Shown: positions 46,733-59,062, numbered from the stretch's first letter. The stretch is DNA of 64,000 nucleotides from Isoperla grammatica (GCA_945910005.1 OX246744.1:3892343-3956342); one strand, 5' to 3'. Made by a program: numbers and translations. Notes: generated by a model not told the origin, from the sequence alone.

Positions 46733-46795
46733 ATAGATAGATAGATAGATAGATGGTCTTTATTGAAGGCGGGATTAAGGCCAGTTGGGCCTTCT
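46733..46795 (-). mobile_element. LINE-like 3' end with (ATCT)n tail
   Basis: On the minus strand 'ggccttaatcccgccttcaa' and 'taaagacc' run into (ATCTATCT)n, a typical tail of I/Nimb- or Jockey-like LINEs. The rest of the LINE is not recognised upstream. The 146-codon frame at 46753-47193 starts inside this tail and is not supported as a gene. Confidence 0.5.
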
Positions 46796-47245
46796 CTTAC
46801 ATCCAACCTACTTATACACTAACAAAAATCAACGTCTCATTCATCCATCCCATTCACTCTATTTATTTTCCATTGACATTATTAAAATCAGAGGTTCCGG
46901 AGGGTAGATGGCCATACGACAGCCATATTTGCCCTAGTTACAAACAAACTCTCAGTAATTTTGCCGGCAATCAACTAGCAACGTTTTGTAAACAATTCGT
47001 TAATGCAACTTCCACCCCGAACGAAGGGAGGATTCTGCCAATATTTCATCGCATGCAATTAGTCGCTTTCGAGCAACAATCGATCGATAAATATCGACAA
47101 TTTGCTGAATGCGATCGACTTTTTGATAACAGCTACTGGGTTTCTGTCTCCCTCCCAATTTCAGTCTGTCCTGCTAACTCGTTTATCGTATAGATGGGCT
47201 GGGGCTGCCACTCCATTCCATTATTTTACGCGGTTCGGCGCCATT

Positions 47246-47276
<31 letters not shown>

Positions 47277-47290
47277 GCTCTCTCTCTCGC
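47246..47290. repeat. (CT)n microsatellite, interrupted
   Basis: CT units at 47246-47272, then TTTCTG and more CT/CG units. Confidence 0.9.
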
Positions 47291-47299
47291 TCGCTTCCA

Positions 47300-49710
47300 A
47301 TCTTGTATTGGACACTTCGTTCCTATTATTCCCTCGATTCCATATCTCCTAATCTTGTGTAATTTTTGTGCGTTCAAAGTACAGTCCACGCCGCAATAAA
47401 CTTTTGATGAAAGGAAAAAAGACCATCCAAGAGTTAGTTTCTCTTTCAAACTTGTGTGAGTGCGCACTGAAGTCCCAATCGCTAGCTAACCAACCTTGTT
47501 AGAGATACCAGCATTTTTTTTCTCTCAGAATAATTGGCCAAATTATTTGATATATTACTGTTTACTTCTCATTAAAAAAAGAAAACAATGTTACACAAAC
47601 GTGAGCATAGCATCTTAAAAGAATCACCAAGAAATAATGAATTATTAAAACAACTTATTATATATTTACGTTCTTCTTACAGATTGCCGGTCTTTAAAAA
47701 AAAAAAAAAAACATCTTTTGTTACTTTCATTCTGACATTGTTTAGATGAAAAAATTTGATTTTTTAAATTGTGTTGACTACAAATGTATTAAAAAGGAAA
47801 AAATTCTCGGAGAAAACAAACTTTACGTTTGCTTTTAAAAATAAACTTCAAACCAAACAACTTCAAACAAAACACCCCCCCCCCCCCACCAAAGAATCAC
47901 TGCCCCATCAAACCCTTTTACGCCACTGGACAGCTCCAGCTGTATTAATTATTTACATTCACGAAGAAACAAATACAAATATTTTCTCTTTGATTCAATA
48001 AACTCTGTTTGTCAAAAAAATCAACAACCTACATATCCTATGTTTTGCGCCCGTGTTTCTGTAAAAAGTCAGAAGATTACATGCGAATATTTCATTTTTC
48101 CTCCTTATCCAAAGAAACCTACCCAACAACCTAGTGATAAAGATTTATCAAAAGCTGCACACACAAAAAATAGCTGTGACATTATTTTGTGGTTGTCATA
48201 TTTCTGTGACATCTTGTTTAATGGTAGCCATTTAAGATCTGGCTTGGAGTTGAGAAAGATGCCGCACGCCTTCTATTTTGTCAAAACTTTGTCAACTATT
48301 GTGATTTAAAGACGACTTATTGCCATAAAACGATAAGTAAAAAAACATACAACGGTGGGGGTTTAGCAACATACTGCCAACAAAAACAAACAATAAAAAT
48401 ATCGCAGGAAACACTTTAAACTTCTGCACTATGTGGAATGGAATATGAAAACAAACCTTTCTTTGATGTCAATATATGTTAAAGTATTCTTTCTAATAAT
48501 ATGGCCACGAATGGTCGGAAAATAATTTTAATTTCAAATTTCACCACAAATAATTTATTATATGAATATGGCGATATCTTATGGCGTAGTATAAGTTATG
48601 TAGTAACCAATGAATGTTAACATAGCTGAAATTTTTTCCTGTTATCTTAGGGCGCAAATTAACGTCAGTATGTTACAGCACGTCAATAATAAAACAGTTA
48701 AAAATAAAATATTAACCAACAAAAACTCAAGGCAAGCAGTTATTTCAAATGTATACAGACGGAGTATGATGAAGATGGAAGTGTCGTGTTTATCATACAT
48801 TCATTAAAAGGTTTTATTTACTTTAATTTATTCCTGGAATCGAAAAATAAATGAAAATATTTACATTCAATAATACACAAATAATATTTGCACTCAAAAG
48901 AAGGTAGTTCATTCCAGATCATTATTTCTTAAATTATGGTACGAATCTTTCTATTGAATAAACAAAGATAAATCCTTTGATGTTTATTTCATAAAGCCGA
49001 AAGGTAAAGTCAACTCATTCTTGAAGACACGGTTGGTTGCAAGTTCACAGATTAAACTTTTTCATGCGAATTCGGCTCTTTTTGCGATAAATCCAGATTG
49101 AGAACCGATCTATGGCGTGATAAAAATATTTAGAAACGCATCTCTTAATTTCAGTTCTTAAACTATTTTTTTTCTACATGATGACGAATATCTAAATATT
49201 ACTAGACGTTTACACAAGATACGTTTTCAAACAAAAAACAATACAAAATTTATTTAGTCCGACGTAATTTTTTTAATATAAATAATAATTGTGCTGTTTG
49301 TTACCATTCTATGAGTATAATTCGCCTATTTACTGAGAAAATTTTACGGAACCGCTTCAGACAGGATTTCTGGTGGATAGTATCAAACTTGCAACCTCCC
49401 GAATTAGAATATACTAGGAAAACGCTCTGTTTGACGCGTTGATAAGCGAGCGCGTCAATATCTACGAACTTTCTGGCGAAAAGATTTCAATGCTAATACA
49501 AACAACAATTAACAACAATTCAAGAATGCGCATTGCAAAAATGTTTCTAATTTCCATAGCTATTATACTTCCCGACATTGTTGGATGCAGTGCAATGTGC
49601 GTTGCTAAGAATTTTCGCTGTCATGTTTTCGCCGCGGTCCGCCACCGTTACTAACAGTTATTGACAGCAATAGAAATGTTATTTCTGCCTCTTATACGTA
49701 TCGGATCGCG
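47300..49710. other. AT-rich stretch, no gene seen
   Basis: It contains an A17 run (~47695-47711) and a C13 tract at 47875-47887. Open frames at 47771-48001, 48040-48309 and 49439-49654 are unrecognised and lack splice or domain support. Confidence 0.45.
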
Positions 49711-49712
49711 TT

Positions 49713-49965
49713 TACATTAGTATATTCGTAACCGGACAAAAATTTACTATAACATAGCCACCTCACATTTTGCCGTAACTGTGTTTCAAAAATATATTTT
49801 TGAGTAACTTTTGTGTAACTTTGCCAATATTGATCAGATAGCCATTAAATGAACATATTCGTGACCGGAAAAATCTGTAAAAAAATCTGGCTATCTCACA
49901 TTTTGCCGCCATTTTGTTTCAGAAAAATATTTTGCAGTAACTATGGTGTAACTTTGTAACTTTTC
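49713..49965. repeat. tandem dimer, ~133-bp unit
   Basis: Two consecutive units share 'atattcgt.accgga.aaaa', 'ctcacattttgccg', 'tttcaaaaatat' and 'gtgtaactttg' at an offset of about 133. Divergence is moderate, suggesting an old duplication. Confidence 0.75.
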
Positions 49966-50072
49966 GAACGATTTTGCCTCAAAACTATACACCTTCAATC
50001 CACATTGAGGCTTGTGGATGGTCCAAATTTCAACTTGATTGGACTTTCCGTTCGACCGCTATCGACGGACAT

Positions 50073-50131
50073 AAAAAAAAAAAAAAAAAAACAAACAAAC
50101 AAACAAACAAACAAACAAACAAACAAACAAA
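50073..50131. repeat. poly(A) passing into (CAAA)n
   Basis: A19 at 50073-50091 is followed by about ten CAAA units. The join resembles a retroelement tail, and the dimer upstream could be part of the inserted body. Confidence 0.85.
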
Positions 50132-50583
50132 AAAACAGAACGAAGTGCCATAAGAGTCAAGTGGAAACGCTCGCTTCGCTCGCTTAATTATTGTCTATTC
50201 ACTGAACCATCTGTATAGATATAAGCCGTATTACCAAAGAGCAGAACAGTTATTTACCTACCCTACAATATATGTTTTCCCTTGAAACTAAATGTTTGAA
50301 TGTAGCTTACAATAGAATTAGAAAGCAAAATATATTTATTTAAAAATAAAGAGAAAAACTCACTATGTAACATTTCGACCATTTTTTTTTTGTTCCCTGG
50401 GGGATTAAAATTCCCCTCCAGTATTACAAACGCAAAACATTTCAATACGTCATGTTTGTGCACGGGATTATTTCGGTTATATAAACAAACAAAGAATCAA
50501 ACATGCATTGTTTTTTGTTTGAAAGTTATTTTGTAAATAGAAATAACACCAATGAGTTGCTTAGTTACACGGTGGTTGTATGC

Positions 50584-50642
50584 AGCACGCACACACGCAC
50601 ACACGCACACACGCACACACGCACACACGCACACACGCACGC
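50584..50642. repeat. (ACACACGC)n, 8-bp unit
   Basis: About seven copies. The His/Thr-rich frames across it are repeat products. Confidence 0.95.
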
Positions 50643-51099
50643 TCAAGTACGCACGCAAGTAGGCCTACAGCAGTACCAACAATACAGACATTGATAAAAA
50701 CAAGAACTCGTTATATTCCCGCCATGTTTTCCGCTTTTTATAAAAACCTTTTCCCCTCCGGTTACAATTAAAAAAGATGTACGTAGAAAGCAAAACCAGG
50801 AACCCATAAAGACAATAGCGTATAAAAAATAATAAAAATGGTTAAGACATTGTGTTATGGTTACAAAGAGAAAACAATGAAGCCCATATATAGTATAAAA
50901 AGCAAATGAAATGTAATGCATTGTTGTAAAACCACAGAAACGCCAAACAAAATATTTAAATATAAACTATTATATGTTTGTGGTGTTTTAAAGAAGAATT
51001 ATCTTACTACTTATTTAATTAGTATGGTTATGTGAGAAAATGGTGTTTATCTAGATAAAAATGTTACTCACAACAGTTAAATAATGTTTCGTATTAGTA

Positions 51100-51250
51100 C
51101 CAGGTCGCCGGTTCGATTCCGGCCACCGGCAGTCCTGACTGAAGGTTTTTCCAAAGTTTTCCTCAATCAAAAAGACAAATGCTGAGATTAATTCCTATTA
51201 ACGGTCTTCAGACATTGCTCTTCAGCTATCCAAACACCCTAACATACCTA
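51100..51250 (+). repeat. tRNA-like T-arm and retroelement-like body
   Basis: GCCGG-TTCGATT-CCGGC (about 51109-51125) is a perfect 5-bp stem with a 7-base loop and a B-box (GGTTCGATTCC), but no D-arm, anticodon arm or acceptor stem exists upstream. It is followed by 'ctgaaggtttttccaaag' and 'gacaaatgctgagat', which looks like retroelement sequence. It is best read as a tRNA-related SINE or LINE fragment, not a tRNA gene. Confidence 0.4.
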
Positions 51251-51535
51251 GTGAGTCACCTAAAGACGGGCACATCAGGTAATAAAGCTGGCGTGCACCC
51301 TATAACGGATATTCCTACGAAAAATTATTATTATTTGAACCGGTTCATCAAAGGGGTTGAGTTGAGTTCAAGGTCGCCTTCAAAACCGGTGACTCTAACC
51401 CCTCTTACGACCCCTTTTCAACTTTGGTGATTTTCCCCGGCTGTATTTTATTCCACACAGAATTTCAACCGAAAGAACGAAATAAGCGGCCGGCATCGTA
51501 TAAAAGCGCTCGAGGCGGAATCCCTCACAAATCAA

Positions 51536-51556
51536 CCCCCCCCCCCCCCCCCCCCC
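51536..51556. repeat. poly(C) tract, C21
   Basis: A 21-base cytosine run. Confidence 0.95.
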
Positions 51557-51976
51557 ACCCCAGAGTAACTTTTACACTACTTTTATACCGTGACGCTGCT
51601 GTGAAACGACCGAAGGTGAAAGTTATACCCTCAAGACGTTCGTTTTTACGAACCGAAAAGTATTTCCAAGATATAATTAAAAATCTCTTCGCGGAAAAAA
51701 AATTATTTAATGAAATATTTTTATGATTAGATTTTTTTTCTTTCGAGGGAAATTAATTACGCTACTAAATAACTTTGCTTTGAAAACGATTAATTTTAAT
51801 GTCTTGTTAATTAAGAACATTAATTAACCGTTACATGTTAGGATGTTTTTTCTTGCAGGATGATTTCCAAGAAAATTTAATTTTATCTCCGGAAAAAACA
51901 CCTTGAATACATTTTTATAATTCTCTAACTAATTATGATTATTCTTTGCTTAGCGGAATAATATATTTATGTTTTA

Positions 51977-52024
51977 TGGCATGTTTATACCTTTAACTTA
52001 TAAATTAAAGGTGTAAACATGCCA
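51977..52024. repeat. near-perfect 20-bp hairpin
   Basis: TGGCATGTTTATACCTTTAA and TTAAAGGTGTAAACATGCCA pair with a single mismatch around an 8-base loop. The flanks do not continue the pairing. It could be a minimal foldback element or a structured RNA. Confidence 0.75.
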
Positions 52025-52029
52025 GAATT

Positions 52030-55000
52030 CCATATATGACTTTATACAAATAAAACATGATAATTATATCAAGTACCGTATGGAAACATATTTTTGTTCT
52101 CCAAATCAATTGCAATAAGAAATATGGTTAATCAAACTCAAAAACACAAGCCAATCACAAAAAAGAGTAAAATTTAGCAGACTTTAGGTGTTTTAAGCTA
52201 TTTTGAAATCAATACACCTTGCATTTCAATTGTCTGTGTTCAATATAAAAGCATTAAAACATTGTTATTTTCACAATTCTTGTGTAATATTTCAAATTTA
52301 TTTAATTCATTTACTATAGGCTGATCCAAAACCCAATCGCTCCAATAAGATAACTTTTGCAAGATCTTGAAAAGTCTCTCTAAAATATATCAATAAAGTA
52401 CCGTTAATTCTACAGTACGTTACTTTTTTTATCCTTAAACGTTTTTCGCCGGTGCGCGCACATAGACATACTAATAAACAACATTTAACTGTCGTTTCTT
52501 TCTCAGAGCTGCAATATAACCTTCTATACGAGTCTACGTGAGGCCTCCCTGGGGCTTCTAACCGATCCGATACGTTGCATGGATCCGTCGACAATAAATT
52601 GGAGCGAGCAGTTTTTTACGTCAGCTATTGAGGTCGAGGGGCCAATTCTACTTACCCAGGTCTCATATGGAGTGTTATATTCCTTTAAAACGAATGTCAT
52701 TTTCACGTTACTTCACTTGTAGAAAAGTGGACGGTATGGACGTGGGGGGAGGGGGGCAAGGTATGGGCGTGGGGTATAAATAATAGAAGGTGTGAGTGAA
52801 GAGATGGATAAAGGGTAGTTTACATGCACGCGAATGAGGCGAGCGAGAGTTTAACGCCCTTCCAGACGTCGCTTATGGTATAGATTTTCGTTAATTCAAT
52901 ATATTTAATAATTTATCCATGGCACAGAAAAAATATTCGATTCTACTTGAGGCCTACTTCTTTGTGATAAAAACTTTTATTTTACAAGTAGTTTTTGGTT
53001 CTGAGTTATATAATATTTATTAAGTTAACATCTTGTTTTTATCCATGGAATGTATACTGTGGTAGCCGTGGTGGAAACAAGTTAGTAGCCAACAAAATAT
53101 TTCGTAATAGCACAAGACTCAATTAATGGGGCTTTGACATCACAGGCGGACAAATAATGTGTAGCTAGGCAACTCCATTGTTGTATCTTTCTTTGATTGG
53201 TGCATATTCAATGTTTGTACGAAACAAAACACGGCAACACGGCTATTTTTAGAATTGAGTCTTAAGCTATACTGGGTCTAAAGGCGAAATGTTAGTAGCT
53301 ACCCACAATTCTCTAAATGCCTGGAAAACGGCTATGATGTTTGGTCAATTTTATCCTGATTCAACATGTAAACACATTTCTGCGTGCCGCCAGAAAATAC
53401 GTACGAACAAAAGCATGTAACATAAGTAACCGATTAAACAAATGAGATCACACATGAGAGTGCTGTTAAAATCTCTTACAGTCTCTTTACCATACAATAT
53501 CCCTGTACAAGCTGATACACTCTTACAGCTGCAATGAGGTCCACGAGTTTAATTACCAAGTCACACGGCAAAGCAGTTAGAAAACAAAGCCACTAGAAGT
53601 GAACCGAGACTCGACTTTTCCATTAGCGTTGAAACGGTATCTTGGTATAGAAAAAAGGAGGAGAGAATGTCTACTAATTAATCCTTTTACCCTCATTTTA
53701 AAAGAGGTGGATGCGGAACGAGGAAGTTGGTGGAACTATGAGGGTTGGAGTGAGAGAGAGGGTCGCCCGTTGTCCCCCCCTCCACCCCCCCCCTCGTCAA
53801 CTCGTCCTCTTGTCCGCGTCAAAGGTGCATCGTCTTCTTAAGAGTGTATGTTCACCAGCCTTACGGGACTCTTGACTTATGTCTGTTGAAGTTGTTTTAA
53901 ACTTATCACAAAGTAAAAACAAAATATTTTGTCACGGAGAGAATCTAATGCGCGTTCTTATGAATGTTTCACAATTCTTTAATTGTGAAAAATATGTTGA
54001 AATAACACATCACAAAAGTTAGATAAGTTAATGATCACTTGCAAATTTTTTAAAAATGTGTTCTCGTTTTCTTTAGAGTCCTCGAAATGGACTGTTATGA
54101 TTGGTTGATAGCGCGGTTGATAGCGCGCGATTGGTTGATAGTGGTTTGAGATTTTCAATATTGATATACTTTTTTCAATATTGCAAACAGATGACATATT
54201 ATGCTAGTATCAATTAAGAATCAATACTTTGTGCTGCCTGTGGGGTTTTTTGATGTGTGACTAAATTGCCTAAAAAAAACATTTTCCAGATTCACTTTCA
54301 AATGATTAACAATGCATCAATCTATAATCAATCAATCTATCTATGGCCACAATCAACGTAACGAACCATTGTCCAATATCCTGCTGAGTCAGTGACATAA
54401 AACACACAGAGTGCGATTCTGTCAAGCAAGTACATACACGATTAAATGTGTTTAGTTACACAATAGAAGTGAGATAAAGAGAGAATTTCTGTTCATTGTC
54501 TAGTAAAACGTTCGTTGTTGGACATCGTTCAGCTGCAGTTGAGTTTAATGACTACACTTAAATACAGTGCAAGTAATAATATGTGATGGTTACGTTCGTT
54601 TGGGACTGATTGTTATGCTTTAAACTTAGAACTAGAGATGGGCAAATACGTTTAATAGCCTTCGCGTTTAATTTTTTTTTAATTCACATTTTAACGTTTT
54701 AGTCACCCCTTCCACGGCTGCAAGATGGAAAAAATGACCATTGCAGTAAATAACTGAAAGTTCCGAAACCTAGGGTAAAATTAAAACTCGTGGCGAGAAA
54801 AAAACTGTAATAGTAGACTACTAATAGGCTCCGTTGTAAAATATGAGCTTGTTTCTATCATATAATATACAAACACAAACACTATTGGACAAACGCTTAA
54901 ACGTGGCCTTTACATGTAAACGTTCAAACGTCCCATCACTACTACTTGCTAAAACATTACTAATCCAAAAAAATACCATAAGGTTAGTAGAGTAGCAGTA

Positions 55001-55930
55001 TAGCAAAACCCGGCCAAAACATGGAATCGAACCAGGGGCCTTCTGAAATGGAAAAGTAAACACAACTCCTCATCCCAAAGGGGGGGAGGAGGGGTTGAGT
55101 GTGCAATTCTTTTCAATTTAATCAAGTTCAATGAATTAAATTCAATTTCATTTTTAGTTCTGTTCAATTTTTCCGCGTATTCACGTTGTGGGAGTTGGAC
55201 GAAATTGTATCCATTTTCATGATACAGAAAACCTTATAGACAGATGAGTACATTTTATAGAAGCCTTTCAACTGCTTCATTTTGCTCTTTACGCATTGTT
55301 ATCGGGATCATCGGCATCGTAATCGTGGAAATGTGAACACATTGGCCGATTACGATGCCGATTGTGGCATTACGATGTAGTTGTATACAGCGCTACAAGA
55401 ACCAAGTAAGTTAACTCTTTCACAATTTCCGAATTTAGATTGCGATCATAATTATTGTCAAAAAAAATTTGTTAAATTTACAAAGTTTATTATAAAGTTT
55501 ATAACAAAGTTACAAACGAAGAAAAATAAAGTAAAACAAAGTTTATTTCAAGGTTTATAGATTTAATTATGACTGTATCCACATACTTTTGTGGTATTAT
55601 ATAGATACATAGTGTTATGTTTTCGCAATGACCATGAATTTAAGAGGTGGATCCATATTGTCATATACCCTATGTTACATTGTCAAGGGCGTATTTACAT
55701 TTTCCATTAACTCCACTGTTTCTCTTGGGTAACATGGTTATACCGCACGTCGCTGGCTCCATAGTTTCCATCTAGTATAATAATGTTTCAATATAATGGT
55801 GATAAAACTTTGGGGCCTACAAAGTGGTCTCCTCGCAATATACAAACTAAATAACTTCCGATACACAAACTAAGTTAGGCACAGCCATCACAGCTGCTGT
55901 AAGCAATATACATTAGTAGTTTGCCGATAT
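52030..55930. other. AT-rich stretch, no gene supported
   Basis: Short duplications occur, for example GATTGGTTGATAG at 54099-54141. A B-box-like word (GGTTCGATTCC, minus strand) lies at about 55024-55034. An inverted word pair, GGCATCGTAATCG..CGATTACGATGCC, lies at 55312-55353. Segment 53005-53110 weakly resembles 29690-29760. Open frames are unrecognised. Confidence 0.45.
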
Positions 55931-56029
55931 GTTTTAGCGTTGGGCTGGCGCGCTCTCGAGCAAGGGTAAAAATAAGGTTCCCGTACTCAGCGCTAGATCA
56001 AGTAATTGTGTTCTAGTAAAATGTGCACT

Positions 56030-56310
56030 TCTAGCAACGAAGCACTCAATAAATTCAAAGTTGTTCAGAAACAGCCTCGTTGATTCTGGCATTTGTCCGC
56101 AGGTGTTCGCACTGTCCAAACACTGATTAATATGTTTCGTATTTGAAATATCGATCTTTGATTGGTTATCGCTCACTCGTCGATGGTGTTTGGAGCCTAC
56201 AGGGTTAGTTTGAGTCGCTTTAAATTAAAGTCTACCACTGAATATCAGTTTCGTAATTGAGTGGGTAGACTCTAAATGTGAATTTATTTAATTTATTTTA
56301 TTTTTATTTA
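56030..56310 (+). mobile_element. family A copy, slightly 5'-truncated (~280 bp)
   Basis: It starts at 'tagcaacgaagcactcaa' and ends in (ATTT)n. In this copy the 3' hairpin is extended: AGTCTACCACT pairs with AGTGGGTAGACT. Confidence 0.85.
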
Positions 56311-56531
56311 GCACTGACTAAACGGATATAACGTACTTCTTCAACAAATTAAGAGACGCATTATTACGTGAAATAGATACTAGATATAGATAAGTCGAAT
56401 TTTATCCTTACAAAATCAATTCACAAATAAATCATGTTCAGTACTGACAAGAAACACAACTCAATCACAAAATAACAGCTCAAAGTTTCTAGTAAATAAT
56501 TAATTACTAATTACTACAATTTTTTACTTAC

Positions 56532-56569
56532 TCTAACGGCAGTGATGTTTTATGGAATAGGGAACTCAC
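56532..56569 (-). other. possible 38-nt exon or splice-like twin of 5339-5381
   Basis: It has the same acceptor-like context as 5381 (21 identical bases, 5375-5395 against 56563-56583) and a GTAAGT donor on the minus strand. The frame equivalent to the open one at 5339-5381 has a stop here. A relic of a shared repeat is as likely as an exon. Confidence 0.15.
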
Positions 56570-57000
56570 CTGCAAAAGAAAAATATATATCTTTAACATC
56601 AAAAAGTAGTACAGTATTAGGATATATTACAACAAATGAATTGTACTATGTATTGCTTTGTAATATTGTGGAGACTGAATAAAACAATTGAATTGATTTG
56701 AATTGAACGTCAGTTCGATAATGACTATCGCCAAGAACCATATCAAGTAAAGTCCTTAAACAAACTATTGTAATTATTGTATGGATAGCCACATCAATCG
56801 TATACTGAAACGTACAAGACCCTTAAGCCCGGTGCACACAAAGTCATAAGAATGTCACAAGATATAGGTAATAGTTATAAGCCGTGTTGGGCCATAGGGA
56901 TTACGTACAAGGGTTCACACACTCGCGTCATTGCAATAGCAATAGGAATTGCAATAAGACTGTCATAGGAGAGTTAAGAGGTTTGTGCGCTTTGATGATT

Positions 57001-57215
57001 CCTGGAGCTATGCCGGCGGAAGCGTATGCTTCTGGTAGGGCCACCCTAGCCGGACAGGTCGAGGAGGAAAGTCAGACGAAATGCAGTCCACAACCTTCCC
57101 ACCCCCTTCCCCTATACACCCCGCCCTCCTACTTGCCACTTTCGTCCTAACACCCCCCTATTTCGCCTTCATATCTCACCCATTCATCGTCATAGCAAAA
57201 ACATGAGACGTTAAG
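57001..57215 (+). repeat. retroelement-like module, copy 1
   Basis: It begins CTGGAGCTATGCCGGCGGAA, continues GCGTATGCTTCTGGTAGGGC and CACCCTAGCC, has a C-rich middle and ends 'atgagacgttaagccca', a 3' end style common in invertebrate LINEs. Copy 2 at 57951-58190 is nearly identical in the first 80 bases; a third copy is at 42940-43060. The apparent frame (MPAEAYASGRATLAGQVEE) is shared by copies 1 and 2 but has no known function. Confidence 0.65.
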
Positions 57216-57401
57216 CCCAAATCTACACAGATTTCAAATATTTTTTTAATTACTTAGAAATTCTTATGATTGAAAGTTGTGTGTATCCAACATTCAGTGA
57301 CTGTTGGCCGGATCGCTCACGACGCTCTCTGTGTACTTTCTACGCCTCCCCATAACCAATCCTTCCGAATGTTGTTATACCTTGTCACTATTGTATCACA
57401 G

Positions 57402-57674
57402 CAAGAAGTAAGATAGTATCAGGACCGCCCACATTTAGTTTCCAACTTAACAAGCGGGAATCACTAAAATTTTCCCCAATTATCTAGTACAATTTGGTTG
57501 CGGTAAGTTTTTTGGCGGTAACGCACAAGAAAACGTGGAAGCAGGTTTCCGTCAAAAAACTAAACGCAACCAAATTTTACTAGATAATCGAGAAACACGT
57601 TAGTGATTCGCACTTGTTAAGTTGGAAACTAATTGTGGGCGGTCCTGACTCCCCTGACACTATCTTACTTCTTG
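57402..57674. mobile_element. 273-bp foldback element
   Basis: Arms of about 115 bases: CAAGAAGTAAGATAGT..AGGACCGCCCACA.. against ..TGTGGGCGGTCCT..ACTATCTTACTTCTTG, with further pairing at GTTTCCAACTTAACAAG, TTATCTAGTA.AATTTGGTTGC and AGTTTTTTG. The small central spacer is about 35 bases. It is nested inside the 56823-57730 inverted ends. Confidence 0.85.
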
Positions 57675-57915
57675 GTGTGAGAGACCTTTAGTACCAATTG
57701 TGACTTTGTGTGCACTGTGCTTTATAAGCAGTCGCACACATCGTATTTCCCCTTCCGTCACGTGACATAGTGCATTAATCACTCGATAGCAAACTCTTTA
57801 AGAGGCTCGGCCGAGCAACAGGTAGTCCACTAACCTGTGAGGTGGAGTCCCGCGTGAAATACCAACCCTCGACATTTTACAACCCTACATCACAGAAAGG
57901 CGCGCGCACGTTCTC

Positions 57916-58390
57916 TTAAGCCTGGTCTACGTAGATTTTTAATAATTTACTGGAGCTATGCCGGCGGAAGCGTATGCTTCTGGTAGGGCCACCCTAGCCA
58001 GACAGGTCGAGGAGGAGAAGTCAGACGAAGTGCAGTCCATAACCTCCTCCCTCCCTTTTCCTCCCCCTTCCAATTTTTCACCCCGCCCTCCTACTTGCCC
58101 CTTTCCTCCAAACAGGCCCTTATTGCATCTTCATCTATTACCCACTCATTGTCTCGATTAGCCTCGTTGCAAAAATATGAGACGTTTAGCCCAATTATCA
58201 ATCAATACAACTTGCGATTTACAAAGTTGAAATATACAAAACACATGAATGCGTTCACATAAGAATTAAAGACTTGTCACTTGTTACTTTTGACAAACGA
58301 AGTTGACCAACTTTCAACTCAAGTAGCAAATCCTTAACTCACAAGTGAAAAAACGGAGTCAAATGAGGTTGAGTAGACCACCAGGGTTAA
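57916..58390. mobile_element. ~475-bp element with TTAA flanks
   Basis: TTAAGCCTGGTCTAC at the left and GTAGACCACCAGGGTTAA at the right are inverted, and the pairing continues outward as TCTC/GAGA. It contains module copy 2 (57951-58190). The TTAA plus GGYCTGGTC-type ends resemble those of 30690-30883. Confidence 0.55.
57951..58190 (+). repeat. retroelement-like module, copy 2
   Basis: It closely matches 57001-57215, including the closing 'atgagacgtttagccca', here followed by ATCAATCAAT. This is a possible LINE 3' tail. Confidence 0.65.
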
Positions 58391-58607
58391 GAGAAGTATA
58401 CTACTAAACAAATTCATAACCTACAAATAAATGGATAAAGATGGCCGCGGATTCGTCAAAGAGCTCCAAAGGCAACGATAATAACATTGCATAAAGTGTC
58501 TCATCTTCGTCCGTGTTTTTAATTCTAAAGTTTTATGTGTACCACCAACCTAAATAACAAATTGTTAATCACAAATTCTTAGTACTTCAACATCAACGAG
58601 ACTAGCC

Positions 58608-58955
58608 AAGAATCTACCTCAAAAACCGCAGAACATTTTCGTTATTTAATTATATCTAAAGATTGCAACAAGAAATCGAACATCTAAATCAACAGCGCAT
58701 TGTGTTTTGGTAAGCCCTACAGACTGAATATAACATTATAACCATTAGCGTAGTTATTTTCGCATTAATTCGATAATCAGTAATAGAAATAATTATTGTA
58801 ATTAATTAATGTAACACATAAATTAGAGCATTTAGTATGTAGGGCTTACTAAAACACAGTGCGCTGTTGATTCAGATTTTCGATTTCGAAGCCCATTCTT
58901 GAAACACAATTTTAAAATGAAAATTTTGAGCGGTTGTTGACGTAGAGGTATCCTT
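58608..58955. mobile_element. pearl-like element without core repeats
   Basis: It has the same ends as 23829-25000 (CTACCTCAAAAACCGC at the left; GTTGACGTAGAGGTATCC at the right) and the same right part, including the inner foldback (GCGCATTGTG.. / ..CACAGTGCGC). The five-unit ~160-bp array is absent. The pair defines the element and shows that the core number varies. Confidence 0.7.
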
Positions 58956-59062
58956 CCCTGTTAAATCAGGTTACATTATTCTATCGACATGTACCTTACT
59001 CCGTCACAGCCCTTGTCTTTCTCTAAGTGACATCATTAAATATTCACAGAGATTTATCCGGA

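Larger units (their letters stand above)
56823..57730. mobile_element. ~0.9-kb composite element with GTGCACACAAAGTCA ends
   Basis: Left CGGTGCACACAAAGTCATAA and right TTGTGACTTTGTGTGCACTG are inverted. Between them lie a retroelement-like module (57001-57215) and a strong foldback (57402-57674). No transposase is seen. The outer ends may belong to an older MITE invaded by the others. Confidence 0.5.

Noticed and set aside
46753..47193. 146-codon open frame, longest not made of simple repeats
   Set aside because: It begins inside a LINE-like tail, contains no recognisable domain and ends near a (CT)n tract.
50503..50771. His/Thr-rich open frames
   Set aside because: They are produced by the (ACACACGC)n repeat.
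51100..51131. tRNA gene
   Set aside because: Only a T-arm and B-box are present; no acceptor, D or anticodon arm can be folded upstream.
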